Source: Opisthorchis felineus
Taxonomy: Eukaryota > Platyhelminthes > Trematoda > Opisthorchiida > Opisthorchiidae
DNA: 64,000 nucleotides
NCBI GenBank assembly: GCA_004794785.1
Contig: SJOL01007024.1
Span: 561,167 to 625,166, forward strand
Direction of reading: 5' to 3'
Shown here: piece after piece, positions 21,700-32,609 of the stretch
How positions within the stretch are numbered: the stretch's first letter is position 1
How the letters are laid out: the number at the start of each line of letters is the position of its first letter
The notes under the pieces: generated by a model
What the model was told of the DNA's origin: nothing
The model's input: only the letters and a program-made list of their open reading frames with translations
The model's database searches: none
Made by a program: the position numbers and the translations under genes

Positions 21700-23420
21700 G
21701 TAAGATTCCGCAGGACGTTTATGGCTAGCAAAAATCACCCAATCACTCAGTATTTCAACAGCAGGAACCAGGCCAGTGAGCACCACCAGAAGACCCACCA
21801 GACAGGAAGGCGTGTTCTTTAAAGGAGCACTACTCAGCACCGGAAACGGCGATATAATACCAAAGCTCTTCGTTCAGATAATGACACTTGAACTGGTTCA
21901 TCCACCAAGACAGGATGCGAGCTACTGGTGGAAAAGCCACTCACACATGGGGCGCACATTGTGCTCCTGAATCGTCCGTCGGTGTGCTTTTTTCATGTTC
22001 GCACACAAACAACACCGCGAATGCTTGATCTGATTACGTTTGCCGACTTATTTGATCTTATCCACTGCAAAGTCTTACTAACTGGCTACCAGACCAATGG
22101 TCTCGCAGCACGCACTCGTCTCAGTGCATTTCGTTTCTCTTCGTCCAGGGTAAGGCGAAGCTACTCATGAGTAGCAAAAAATGTAAATTGTTTTTTGCGT
22201 GCAGTGGACACGGGCAGTGTTTCACAAATGCGATTCTTGAGGAGGACACGCCTCATTCGAGACACGAAAGTTTATTCATCCTGCAAGAAAAATCAGAAGA
22301 TCTGGAAAGTGGTCAGAAAGATTAGTTTCGTATGCGAAAAACGCGACGGATTGCTTGAACGGGCGCAGTGCACACTAGTTGTAGCCTTCCATTACTCTAT
22401 TCCGGTTACGGAAGACCTGAAACGCTGGGACAGATCAAAACGAATAAGCCCAAATCATGGATGCTACCTTCGGGTAAACGCGATATAAATATCAATGCAG
22501 GTAGAATTTTAACTAACAAGTGCAGACCTCAGAATAATGATCAAGTGAGACAGCCATCCACTTATGACAATTTCATAAACGACATCGCAGCGACTAGATA
22601 AAAGGAACATAGGATAAGTCATGGTATACGACTAACTCGGCTGGAATGGTCTTTACGCCAGAGATAGAATAAGCATCACTGGAGTTGTGTGGCACCGAGG
22701 ACCGACATGCAGACAACCTTTTGGATGGGTAAACAGCAACCGCTGTGAGATGCTAAACCTAAAAAGCGACTTGTAATAGAGATTACACACGTCCAACTGA
22801 CTGTAACCGTGAAAATATCACCTGGGGTGATATTTGCTCGTTCGTCCGCTGCTGCTTGATTGTTGGTTAGGTATTTGTTGATTTCCTATGATATCGGTTG
22901 ACCTATCCTCTGTTGAGGTGATTCACAGTGAATTGTTCGGGGAACATTTTGAGCGTTTCAACCGATGGGGACTCGTGTTTAGCTCTCAAAATGTATTTGG
23001 TGTCGAAAACTGGAACCCGGGCAAAACTGATATTACAAGACAACAAAGGGTATCACGTCAATTTTGCAATAATTTCCATGAACTTGAGTAATAGGTGCAA
23101 AAAGTGTGAAAAGCGCCACAACAAAAGCTCTGATCACTTACCGCTCTCAGTAACCGATAAGATATGGACAAAACTAAAAAAATTCAGTCAGGAGGGTGTC
23201 AGCTGACGAATGAGACTAGCACACTTACCATTCCGTTAGTCTGTGTGGCTACCATCCCTTTTCGAACCCCCGAAATTCCTCCTCAGAAGGAAATTCCCTC
23301 CCAATTGTGAACAACCGATATAGACCCTGCGAACTGAGAGGTGCCGAAGCCATTGTTTGAGTGTTACAGTTCCGTGCAGCTGAGAACCGTCGTTTCACAG
23401 CATAGTATACTTTCTTTGGA
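21700..23420. other. No gene or repeat recognised
   Basis: Several open frames of 60-98 codons on + show no family resemblance. The one at 21,928-22,170 reaches a TCCAG|GGTAAGG sequence but has no acceptor within a sensible distance. Confidence 0.4.
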
Positions 23421-23434
23421 TATTCAGACTGAGT

Positions 23435-23612
23435 TCGAGATGCCTCGGTGGTTAGAAAGCGAATTTACTGAATGGAGGGTCCGTGGTTCGAACCCAACCT
23501 CCGCATCTCGATTGCTCCTGTCTAGGCTTGGGCAACCTGACGCTATCTCAGCCCTCGTGTTACCTTCGAGTGGCACGGCGGCTAGGCACCGAAAGGGCAT
23601 TAGAGCTGAACG
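23435..23612 (+). mobile_element. SINE family A, copy 9 with target-site duplication
   Basis: CGAGATGCCTCGGTGGTTAG head, GGTTCGAACCC B box, complete body. The 13-bp duplication ATTCAGACTGAGT (23,422-23,434) and ATTCAGAGTGAGT (23,613-23,625) differs at one position. Confidence 0.92.
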
Positions 23613-23680
23613 ATTCAGAGTGAGTAAGAATGACTGACGCTATTTCCTGTCTAAATACGATTCATTCACATTACTGGTCA

Positions 23681-23935
23681 GCCTCTCGTGGCCTAGCGGC
23701 TAAGTGTTCAAGCCACTAGCCGGGAGGTCGCAGGTTTGAGACCCTGGAGTTTTGTGAGGAACGTTCTGCCAGTAATTCCCAGTAAGAATGCAACAACTGC
23801 ACAGTGGTTCTAGGTTTTCAGCATGGATCGGCTTCAATCACAGGACGAAATCCCCATTAGGATGTACGCTGGCCCTTGGATTCTCGGCACTGATTGATTT
23901 CACTTCAAGGACGAAATCTCGATTGGAATTCCAAA
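23681..23935 (+). mobile_element. SINE family C, copy 2 (best preserved head)
   Basis: CTCGTGGCCTAGCGGCTAAG matches an A box and GGTTTGAGACC a B box, as in Leu/Ser-type tRNAs. The body has TTTTGTGAGGAACG, GGTTTTCAGCATGGATCGGC and ends GACGAAATCTCGATTGGAAT. Pol III-driven SINE. Confidence 0.82.
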
Positions 23936-24894
23936 TCTCCTCATGCTGTCAGTAGTATTGTACGGCCTCGGTATTTGCAAATAGCCAGTCACATTGCTGT
24001 TGCCCCCTCCATCGTCACAAGGTTTGCTTCAAAACACACACCTTACTTCCAACACTACTTGTACAAACGAATCCACGTCAAGACAAAAGATAACCTGCCA
24101 ACGGGATCATCAGTATATTCGTTGGGATATCGACAACACTAATTGATCGTCCAAACGTTTCTGTTCGAAAAATTCAGCGTTGAGTTGGATGTTTATCAGG
24201 GATAACGACTTTGTGGACTTTATTTTGAAGATTTCGTTTTTTGTAAGTCAACCATACAGATGAATAGAACCTGAAAACAAGGTTCACATAAATGAGTTGG
24301 TGAGTACATTCAACACCTGGTTAGTAGATTACAGCATGGTGAAGTTCCACAAAGACCTGAATGTAAACAGGTCTTGAAGGAGGGTTCTTTTGGAACAGAC
24401 ATATCAACCGAACAATCCCGAGACGAACGCATTGTGTAGCTTGGTTTAAAGCCACTTACCCTCACGACAATTTCATTTGTCTGTTATTGCGTGTAGAACC
24501 GAACAAAAGTTTGTTTGAGTTTGTTTGGGTTTAGGACTATCTATCCACTTGGCTTAAAAATAATGCCACCGGAATGACTACTGTCCGAGCTCCCAATAGG
24601 CATCCACTGGTTATCCATTTTACCATTTCGATTCCAATGGGACTTACTAGATCAATGACACCGGAATTAATTGGGGATTGGTCATACTGATCCTGTTTCT
24701 TTATTATTTTTTTAAATGAGCGTAATTCAGTCAAAATTTGGTTTCTTTGTCAGTTGTGCGCTCGATTACATTTTCTCTTATTAAGATTTGTTTGTGTGTT
24801 GCGACTGACGAAAATACATTGACGAAATTGCCCTCGTTCCACTTGTTCAACCCAAACACCACCACACAAATTACATCATCCACTGATTACACAC

Positions 24895-25580
24895 AGTACA
24901 TTCATCGTCTTAACATCGGTGTCCAACACCGATGCCTCGCTGTCGTACAACCGTGATTTATTTGAAAGCCTTATTGTGAAGAAAAGAATAAAGGTGGACG
25001 GGGAGGGGACTTAGTGCTGCCTTACTGCAACCATTCCGAAGTCCCTACACCTCCAGACACTCATCAGGCAATCTGGATAGAAGCTGACAACAAGAACGCC
25101 GTTGACATCGATGAGCATCCATAGCTTGCAGCGTCTCCAACTAGGTGGTCACGCGGTCCCCATCATGGAAGGCAAGTCACATCGACAGCATCCAGACTTT
25201 TCAAAATCTCTTTCAAACCCCTCTGCCAGTTCAAAAGTTGAACACCTCTCTGCTTGCTCCACACTGAGTTGGGCACGGGAAACAGCACTGTCTTCGGCAA
25301 ACGATTGTTCGGTACCCGTAATATATGGCCTAACAAACGCAGCTTCTGGACACATTCTTCAATGGAAGTACCCGTTGCACAACCGAAAACTCGTTTTTTA
25401 ATTGCCTCGTTACGGATTCGCTGACACCAACCCACACGAGCTATGGTTCTGAGACAACGGTTACCGCAGACCTGGTGACGTCTCAGTTCTGCTGATCGAA
25501 TAGGCCAACTCTCGCTGCTATATATAGAAAATGTTGCCTGATACACACGTCCCTTGAGATTTAGGGATATGCACATACAT
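24895..25580 (-). mobile_element. 5'-truncated RTE/CR1-like LINE, reverse transcriptase C-terminal remnant
   Basis: The minus-strand frame (25,576-25,163) encodes the conserved C-terminal end of a flatworm non-LTR polymerase: YSSESWPIRSAELRRHQVCG, NRCLRTIARVGW, IRNEAIKKRVFG, KLRLLGHILRVPNNRLP, WQRGLKEILKSLDAV. The catalytic reverse transcriptase core is absent. A short 3' UTR follows, ending near a segment shared with the remnants at 1844 and 5318. The open frame suggests a not very old insertion, but it is not a functional gene. Confidence 0.85.
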
Positions 25581-25599
25581 TACTTTACATTATAACTAA

Positions 25600-26650
25600 C
25601 TTTACTTGGTTGAGGGTTAAGAAACTGCATGATGACTTCTCCAGGTTGCTTTTTCCGTGGGAGAATAACAGAATAGTTCGAACGGTCGCCCTGGGCATAT
25701 TAAACATTAGACTTAAAAGCTTCCGAATCTCGGGCAAGAATTAAAACGATCTCGTGATTTCCTGATAAGCTTGAAGCTTTTACTAGGTGAATGGTCACAT
25801 TAATTGTATCACTAGTGGACCAGCATGGCCCGTGGTGATGAAACCAACTTTTATCTCGTTGCTCCGCTTCACCAGTATCAGTCCTGCCATGGCCTGGGAA
25901 ACATTGATATGAGTGTAATTCAAGATCATGTGACCAGTTTGGTTGACAGATGGAGCTAAAGTTGAGGTTACACTACTAGGTAGTTGCAGTGGTTCTGCCC
26001 CATCGGTGAGAATTTTTGGGAGAATTTTTTAGGAATTTTTGTAAAGCAGAGTATCTTGCGAAAGGCTTGTCAGGGACCATCAAAGCCCGGTTCGACAACA
26101 GCTGATTTGCGCATGTTGGCGAGGAGAAGCACTGTTTGCGAATGCTGGATCTGTCTTTCTCTAGTAAGCTTGTGTTCCTACAATCACTCGCTAGATAATC
26201 TCAAGAAGCCTCTTGGGTGCAGCCGACCCCAATATTCCAACCTCTGCCTTCATCCGTAACCAAATGGACAGAATACGCTTGTTCTAAGGCTGAAACACCT
26301 CTCGGATGACAACAGCCACCAAGTTAACTTCAGCGTATGTATACAAATGGAGCATCTTTGAGTTATCGACAGCTGGCCTCATCATATGCTATCGCTATAT
26401 TTGCCACATTCTATCCAAGTGAGATACATGGAGAGAAAAGACTGATCTATGTGCGACCAGTCGGTGTACCTTGACAGAGAACCTCCGTGTATGTTTCTGG
26501 CCTGGTTTCCTGCATGACCTAGCTCACTAGTTTAACTTGAAAAAAACGAGGGACCCAACGGCATTTATCAGCCTTTTACATTTCACCTTCAAAAAGTGTA
26601 GTAACGGTATTTTCCTCAGCTTAGCTCTCGGTCTGAGCCTCCTAAACCAA
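25600..26650. other. No feature recognised
   Basis: Unique-looking sequence without splice-supported frames. Confidence 0.35.
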
Positions 26651-26654
26651 CGTT

Positions 26655-27000
26655 CACGTCAAAACAACCACCAAAAGTGCACAAGGTATACTAACGCCCA
26701 AAACCAAGTCAGGAGCACTTGTACAGCGCTTCATATATATAGTGTAAGCGGCGACAACTTTCTGGAAATTCTGACGCCTTCTGGATGCGGCATTGGAAAC
26801 CGGCATTCGGCCAGTACTGGGTCATGATTGGCTGTTGAGTCCAGACTTTCGACCAATCAGATCTCGGCTTTATGCCGGACCGGCAAGCGTCCCGAACTTT
26901 TGGTCAGGCTTGTGCGGGATAGGCTTCTCGGCCGCAGCAGCGCCTAAATGCGAGCGGTAAAGTGGGATCCGTGTGGAATTCCGCCTAACTAAAAACTCAC
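26655..27000 (-). repeat. CCAAT/TATA promoter-like repeat, copy 1
   Basis: Homologous to 61,225-61,570 (same orientation) and 53,880-54,250 (opposite). Shared blocks include TGGAAATTCTGACGCCTTCT and GGATGCGGCATTG. Read on minus, two CCAAT or ATTGG motifs lie before CACTATATATATGAAGCG, which looks like a TATA box. Possible LTR or promoter part of an unidentified element (inference). Confidence 0.65.
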
Positions 27001-27424
27001 TTGATTAATTTTTTTTCACGTTTCTGCTCGGGGCATAATTTTTTAGGATAGGAACGAAACCTTTCGATTAGCGCTTCTCCCAGACACATTTTCAACGTAA
27101 TATCTAGCGCTCTTTGTTTGTTTGGGATCCGGCCAAGACGTTTGATGATTTATTGGCGTGTGTCGTACAAAATCACAAAAAACGAATACTTTATTATGGA
27201 CACGAGTTTACATCCCGGCGCCGAAGTGAGTAAACACCTGCAGCTTTCCGCAACCTTTCTGCACATCTTTACAGAAAATTTCCGCTTTCTTTCGGAGCAT
27301 CGGAGCCAAAAACGGTTAAGGCATAGAGGTAGGCATAGTAAACAAATGGGAGAAAATGTGTTGAATGTTAACAAGAAAACGCGTCGCTCTCCGAATGCTA
27401 CACACTTATGATTGAATTCATACG

Positions 27425-27515
27425 AATCGCACAAATAAATTCACTTGAATGCCAATTTGATTTTCACAGGAGACACCTGAAACCCAGCTAACAGGCTGTC
27501 TCATTCAAGGTCTTG
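27425..27515 (-). mobile_element. Retrozyme body fragment
   Basis: Minus-oriented body pieces (TTGATTTTCACAGGAGACAC, GAAACCCAGCTAA) without a ribozyme. Confidence 0.55.
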
Positions 27516-27784
27516 TGGAAGGTACACAATTCTTCGTTCAGACGGAAAACAATTTTGGATTTCCGGAGAGTTTGGCACCACATAACTCCGGGAGGTGAAT
27601 TAGGTTCATCTCGAGACCAATGCCTGTGTAACTCACTAGACTGCAGTGGAGATTCCTGACTTCCTTGATCGACCTTACGATGATGGTGAGGTTATTTTGT
27701 TCACCGGCAGCACTTCAATACCAATATAGTTGAAACCATCCATTAAGAAATAAAAATCTTCTACGGCTTTTCATTCTAAGTGCG

Positions 27785-28010
27785 AGCTAATCACAGTGCT
27801 GATCAGCCGCTCGTGGCCAAATCGTTGACTGTTCAAACTACTATCCAGGAGATCGTGGGTTTGGGACTCGCTGGAGTTTCGTGAGATGCGCACTGCCAGT
27901 GATTTCCAATAAGGATGAACCGGCTGTACGCTGTTTCTCGGCTTTTCAGCATAGATTGGCTTCACTGATAGAACGAAATCCCCACCATCATTCTTAATGG
28001 TTTGTATCAC
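27785..28010 (+). mobile_element. SINE family C, copy 3
   Basis: AGCCGCTCGTGGCCAAATCG head, GTGGGTTTGGGACTCG in the B box position, GAGATGCGCACTGCCAGTGA, GGCTTTTCAGCATAGATTGG, then ACGAAATCCCC. Confidence 0.8.
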
Positions 28011-28199
28011 GTGTACATCGTTTCGTGCCTATCCGTCACGATATGAGGGCGCAAGAGCTCAGTGAAAAAAAGTGGCATGATTGACTCCGGTCACTCCTCA
28101 CCGGAAAACACTAACGCCGAACTTGAAAACACCACCTACGGTCATGGTAATGTAGTTTTGGACAAAGGAGCTAGAGTTCTTTCAAAGCAGTATTGCTTT

Positions 28200-28425
28200 G
28201 ACGTAATACACTACTCATAATGTTGCTGAAAACTCTTCGATAGTCCACGACCGGTTTCGCCCTTCTTGGGGCTCATCAGGTAGGCGCAGTCCCCGAGTTT
28301 CTGTCAACCTCATGTTCTACTTGAACCCAAATTGCACGTTTATAAACGAGAGATTCAGCTGGGTTCCAGGTGAGTCTCCCACAAAATCAAATTTGTTTGC
28401 AAATGAGTGAATTTCGCTAGTTTTA
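28200..28425. mobile_element. Head-to-head retrozyme copy carrying an intact hammerhead
   Basis: The minus-oriented 3' part (28,200-28,336) is joined to a + oriented body (28,337-28,425) with AACGAGAGATTCAGCTGGGT and GCAAATGAGTGAA. The same arrangement occurs at 21.2 and 63.4 kb. Confidence 0.78.
28229..28301 (-). ncRNA. Type I hammerhead ribozyme, intact core
   Basis: On minus: outer stem I GAAACTC/GAGTTTT, inner stem I GCCTAC/GTGGAC with one mismatch, CTGATGA (28,279-28,273), stem II GCCC-CAAGAA-GGGC, GAAA (28,58-55 in the 28.2 kb block, i.e. 28,258-28,255), stem III CCGG, then UC with predicted cleavage after 28,249. Length is 73 nt, identical to the 11.8-kb copy, so the fold is a shared family feature. 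Confidence 0.8.
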
Positions 28426-28429
28426 TCAT

Positions 28430-29535
28430 TATTATTGTTATTGTTACTATTACTACAACAAATGGATAAATCTGAAGACCAACCAGGAGTCATGATTTGA
28501 ACATGATCAAATAGACTTCAGTTTTTCGACCAAAGATCCAAGATCTGCAGATTTATTTTCATCAGTTTAAGTAACTATCCCTGTGGTGACTGGTGGAGAA
28601 CGAATTAAATACCACAATACCAAGATTTCCGTCACGAATGTTTCCAACCGGCCACAACACAATCCTGCTGAAAACCAAAAGATCAGGTGAAACCAAAGTA
28701 GATCGGTGCAACCAGGGGTGGTTTTTTGGTGTTTCGCTGGTGCAGGTAAACCATAGTAGTTGTGACCCGCTTTAGAGCTGACTGTCGCACAGCGCACTTG
28801 CAGGCAGTAGCCGTGAAAAAGGTACTGGTGCAACGATGAGTACTACTGATGAACCACGCGAGTAGTCTATGGTTAGTGGTCAAGTTCCGCCCTGCATCGG
28901 CATGGAAGGTGAAGTGTATTGCGGAAATCGTGGAACCGCTTCGCAGTGTTCGTTTATTATTGCCTAATAGACAATGAATGCCCAGGGAAGTTCAAGAGGA
29001 CGCGTGCGAATGTTAAGTTTTTCAACACTCTGTGCAGATGAGATGTTTACTTTCTTGTCTGATGACTTGTAACTGCCCAGTTCGTGTTTGCTAATAAGTG
29101 ACTTCGCAGGAAGGGATTTTCTTCTTTCATTGGTACACGATTCGAAGTAGAACCGGGTTAATCTCCTCGTTGTATTTAGACTGTAGAAATTACGTGGTAC
29201 TTTGCACTTTGGTGGGTCACAATCACGTGTCTGCTAGTTGGGTCCACTCCGTTGAGTTTGACATAGCAAACGAGCGAACTTGAAGAAAACATTTGCAGAA
29301 TAAATTCTAATCTGCGGACAGCTGTTTGCCCTTAGGTCTCTTTCGGATTACAGACACGCTGTTGATTTTCACTCACATGAGTTTAGCGTCACAGTTGTAC
29401 ACTTAGCGGTTCGCGACATTTAGAGTAACCTTACGCCCAAAGTGTGGATCACACTGCCGCAACAAGACGCACTTAAATGCAGTCTTACTCATAAAATGTG
29501 CGACTATTTTATGGTCAAATTACGGACTAAACTAT
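28430..29535. other. No gene recognised
   Basis: A minus-strand stretch 28,672-28,570 follows a GGTTTTCAG acceptor, reads RIVLWPVGNIRDGNLGIVV to a stop and is followed at once by AATAAA. This could be a last exon, but support is thin. Confidence 0.25.
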
Positions 29536-29540
29536 GTTCA

Positions 29541-29717
29541 AGCTCAGGTGCTAAGGCGTGAACTTACTGACCAGAAGGTCCGTGGTTCGAATCCGACCTG
29601 TGCATCTCGACCGCTCCTGACTAGGCTCGGGCAACTTGGCAGTATCTCAGCCCTCGTGCTTCCTCCGGGTGGCACGACAGCTAGGCATCAAAATGGTGTT
29701 GCATTTGAAAGACGACT
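29541..29717 (+). mobile_element. SINE family A, copy 10
   Basis: The head is damaged (AGCTCAGGTGCTAAGGCGTG); B box GGTTCGAATCC intact; body to ATGGTGTTGCATTTGAA with several changes. Confidence 0.82.
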
Positions 29718-29849
29718 GGTTCTACTTACTAGCTAAATTCAGAAATACGCTGCAAGGTATAGTGTCGTTGATTGTGGCGCATTTACCTCTAGTGAACACA
29801 CGTGGATTCACTAATTTTATGACAAATAAATTTCAGCCAACTTATGAGT

Positions 29850-30755
29850 AGTGTGTCACGTTTAGACAACTTTAGTGGACGCTCAGGTATCGGTCGAGAT
29901 CAATGGCGTTTTTTCCGGTCACCACAACTGCTAATGACACGTACAGCCGTCTTGAAGTTTCAGAACTAAATTGTGGAAGGCACCATTCATAGTTGTACGG
30001 CGGGAGAGTGCGATCCAGGACAGCTTTTAGTATCTGTCAACTATCTGCAGTACACTACCAGAAAGTGGACACAAGACACCAGGTTGCGTGACAGTGAAAC
30101 GTGCTTGCTAATCTGTTGTCTGGTAATCTTCTGAGCGGAACGTTTGAGTAGGCCAGACTATCGTTTGGTTCATTCTCGAAAGATTCTGGTAACCCGGGGC
30201 AAAGATGAACTGGGGAGGTGGAAAAGTTGGCTGTACTTTGTTTCATTGTGAAAACCTAACATAGCCTTCATAATGTACTATCAATACACGCCTTTGTTAA
30301 TGACACAGATTATCCCAGCAACTCTAGGTTTCAATATGAAAGTTGGTAATATTTTTAAAATCAAACTAATTTGTTCCCTATGGAGAAAGATAGAAACGTC
30401 AATTTGGGGGGGGGGGTGAAGTTTATTGAAATGTTTCAGTTAGCTTCGTAATCAAATCAAATAAAAATCAATAGTCGTTGAGAAAAGGGATTATTTTGAA
30501 TTGAGATATTGTCTGTGAAAATTCACTGGTTTTCCATCATTAATCCCACAGTTTTCGCCCAAACCGAGTGCTTTTGGTTCTCAGTCGAGCAGTATTGAAA
30601 CTGCAAACGAGCGGAATGGCTAGTTTGAACCAGCAACAGACATTGTTTTCAATGGAAATTCCATCTGATAAGTGCTCACTTGAGGGGTCAGTCAACAAAT
30701 GTGTCCCTTGACGACGTGGGTCCCGTTACTGGAGAATGAGTGGGGCTATATGTTG
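29850..30755. other. No feature recognised
   Basis: Unique-looking sequence with a poly-G tract near 30,405. No supported exon. Confidence 0.35.
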
Positions 30756-30764
30756 TCAAAGTGC

Positions 30765-30970
30765 GAGCTAATAACGTTGTGGTCGAACGATTAGGACTTC
30801 AAACTACTGGCCTGGGGGTCATGGGTTCGAGACTCTCTGGAGTTTTGTGAGATGCATACTGCTCAGGATTTTCAGCAAGCTGTACAGTGGTTCTAGGCTT
30901 TCCAGTATTAGACGAATGTCCCATTGAAATTTCCCAGATCTCCTCACACGATCACTGGTCACTGTCACCA
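30765..30970 (+). mobile_element. SINE family C, copy 4
   Basis: GAGCTAATAACGTTGTGGTC start, GTCATGGGTTCGAGACTCTC holding a good B box, TTTTGTGAGATGCATACTGC and GGTTCTAGGCTTTCCAG blocks. Confidence 0.78.
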
Positions 30971-31109
30971 CACGTTGTCACAACTTGACAGCAGGACGTA
31001 GGAGGATGTGGCTAGGACTGAAATAGCCGTCTACTTCGTATTTTGTCCTGGTTGGGATCAATCAGGTGGATGTGGTAGGTCGATAACACAACTTTTTGAC
31101 TGTTTTCAG

Positions 31110-31151
31110 CGTTTACCGCACTCTGTTACACGTGTGGTTGGTAGCGGCACG
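31110..31151 (+). CDS. Candidate 42-bp exon of an unidentified + strand gene
   Basis: Strong signals bound it: acceptor TTTTTGACTGTTTTCAG and donor ACG|GTAAGC. In phase 0 it reads RLPHSVTRVVGSGT. It joins in phase with the candidate at 32,427. Without homology this stays tentative. Confidence 0.3.
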
Positions 31152-31839
31152 GTAAGCGGCAGGACTGGACAGGCGTCCGCTAAAATGTCACCTGGACACC
31201 CATACAAATGCATGCTCCGAGGCCAATTGACTAGGGATAGTTATAAATTGTCCCGTATTTTTTACTTCGATGTTACCAACATCAGTATCACCCCCTTTGT
31301 CTGCTTCAAACCATCAAACCACATTGCTATTGCAAAGTATTGTTCCATCAGATTTCACTGTGGGCGTATCCCAGCCAAACCAATCCATACGCAGTCAAAA
31401 CAAACCCACAGACGTGGCCGGATAGGATATCAGTAACTGTAATTTGGCAACAGTCTTGCATAAAACACTTACATGGACAGTAAATAGGCCGACGGTGGGT
31501 GGAATTGAAATTTACCGTTCTCTTCGATTCTGTGTCTTTCACTGGATCCGGAAACGATGCATTGTGAAAGTCTAGTCGCACCGGTGGACCAGTGGACGTG
31601 TTCCCTTGGGGCAGGGAACTCTAATGAAATTTACGACGATATCATAACAAGAAAAAAATGAATGTCGTGTACTTCAAACACAAAGTGAAACTGCAGACTG
31701 CGGAATTTGATGAAAGTTGATGAAGCTGACGTGTACCTCCCTGTGAACTTTGCAATCACCTCAGCGGAGAAATCTTATCGGTTGGTGAGCACCGGTCACA
31801 GAGCTGACTTGCTGGGATTGCATAGGCCACTTGAACGAA

Positions 31840-32215
31840 ACACACTCATTTGTACACAGTTTGGTTTTAACGGGAGGTTCAACTCACTCCCAGCTGATCG
31901 TCCCGTTTATGATATTCTTCAAATGAATGTGCTGCACTAAGGCCACTTCATGTTCCTGTTGACACCACATTCGAGACATTGTAGTATATTTTATTGGAGG
32001 AACACTATTCATAAGTTTGCTGAAAACCTTTGGATAGCCCATGACCGGTTCGTCCTGTTTTTGGGGCTCATCGGGAAGGCGCAGTCCCCGTCAAACTTAT
32101 ATTTTGCTTGAACAGGAAACTGGATAACTCCACTCATTTGCATACCAGTTTGGTTTTCAAGGAAGACTCAGTTGAATCTCAGCTGAACTCGTCGCTTGTG
32201 ATATCCTGATGTTTC
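31840..32215 (-). mobile_element. Tandem retrozyme remnant with decayed hammerhead
   Basis: CACTCATTTG followed by a TTTGGTTTT block occurs at 31,843 and 32,131, a unit of 288 bp. Between them lie the body, the CACATTCGAGACATTG block and a ribozyme with CCGATGA instead of CTGATGA and other changes. Same order as the 11.6-kb array, opposite strand. Confidence 0.75.
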
Positions 32216-32426
32216 GTTCCATTGGAAGTGTCGGTAATTTACAATGCTGTCCCCCCGAAACAGTCCCTTCGGAGTATGTTGTTCCTTTCTGGTGGTTTCT
32301 AAATTAAAGACTGGTATTCCGGTAGCTTAGGTGCACCGCTTGTAGCAAGTGCATTAATGTACGAGTTAAAAGTACATGTTTAAACTCACTTAACCGCCAA
32401 ATTTTAAAACAGTGTTGCTGTTTCAG

Positions 32427-32533
32427 GGACGTAATTTGGTTACTGCGTCAGCCAACCAGTTAGACCGAAAATACCGGTCTTCATCCAACTCATCAGGGAA
32501 TTCGTTCCACTCGTCCATGGTTGACGCTCACAA
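32427..32533 (+). CDS. Candidate exon, Ser/Asn-rich, unidentified gene
   Basis: Acceptor GTTGCTGTTTCAG; frame GRNLVTASANQLDRKYRSSS, then NSSGNSFHSSMVDAHK-like; donor CAA|GTTAGT. It ends two bases into a codon, which the single leading base of 40,237-40,410 completes. The composition suggests a disordered region. No family recognised. Confidence 0.35.
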
Positions 32534-32609
32534 GTTAGTTTATCGATGTTTTCGATATAGACCTAACTGGTCCTCACCGAAAGCACGTACATATGATAAG
32601 TTCTAATTA

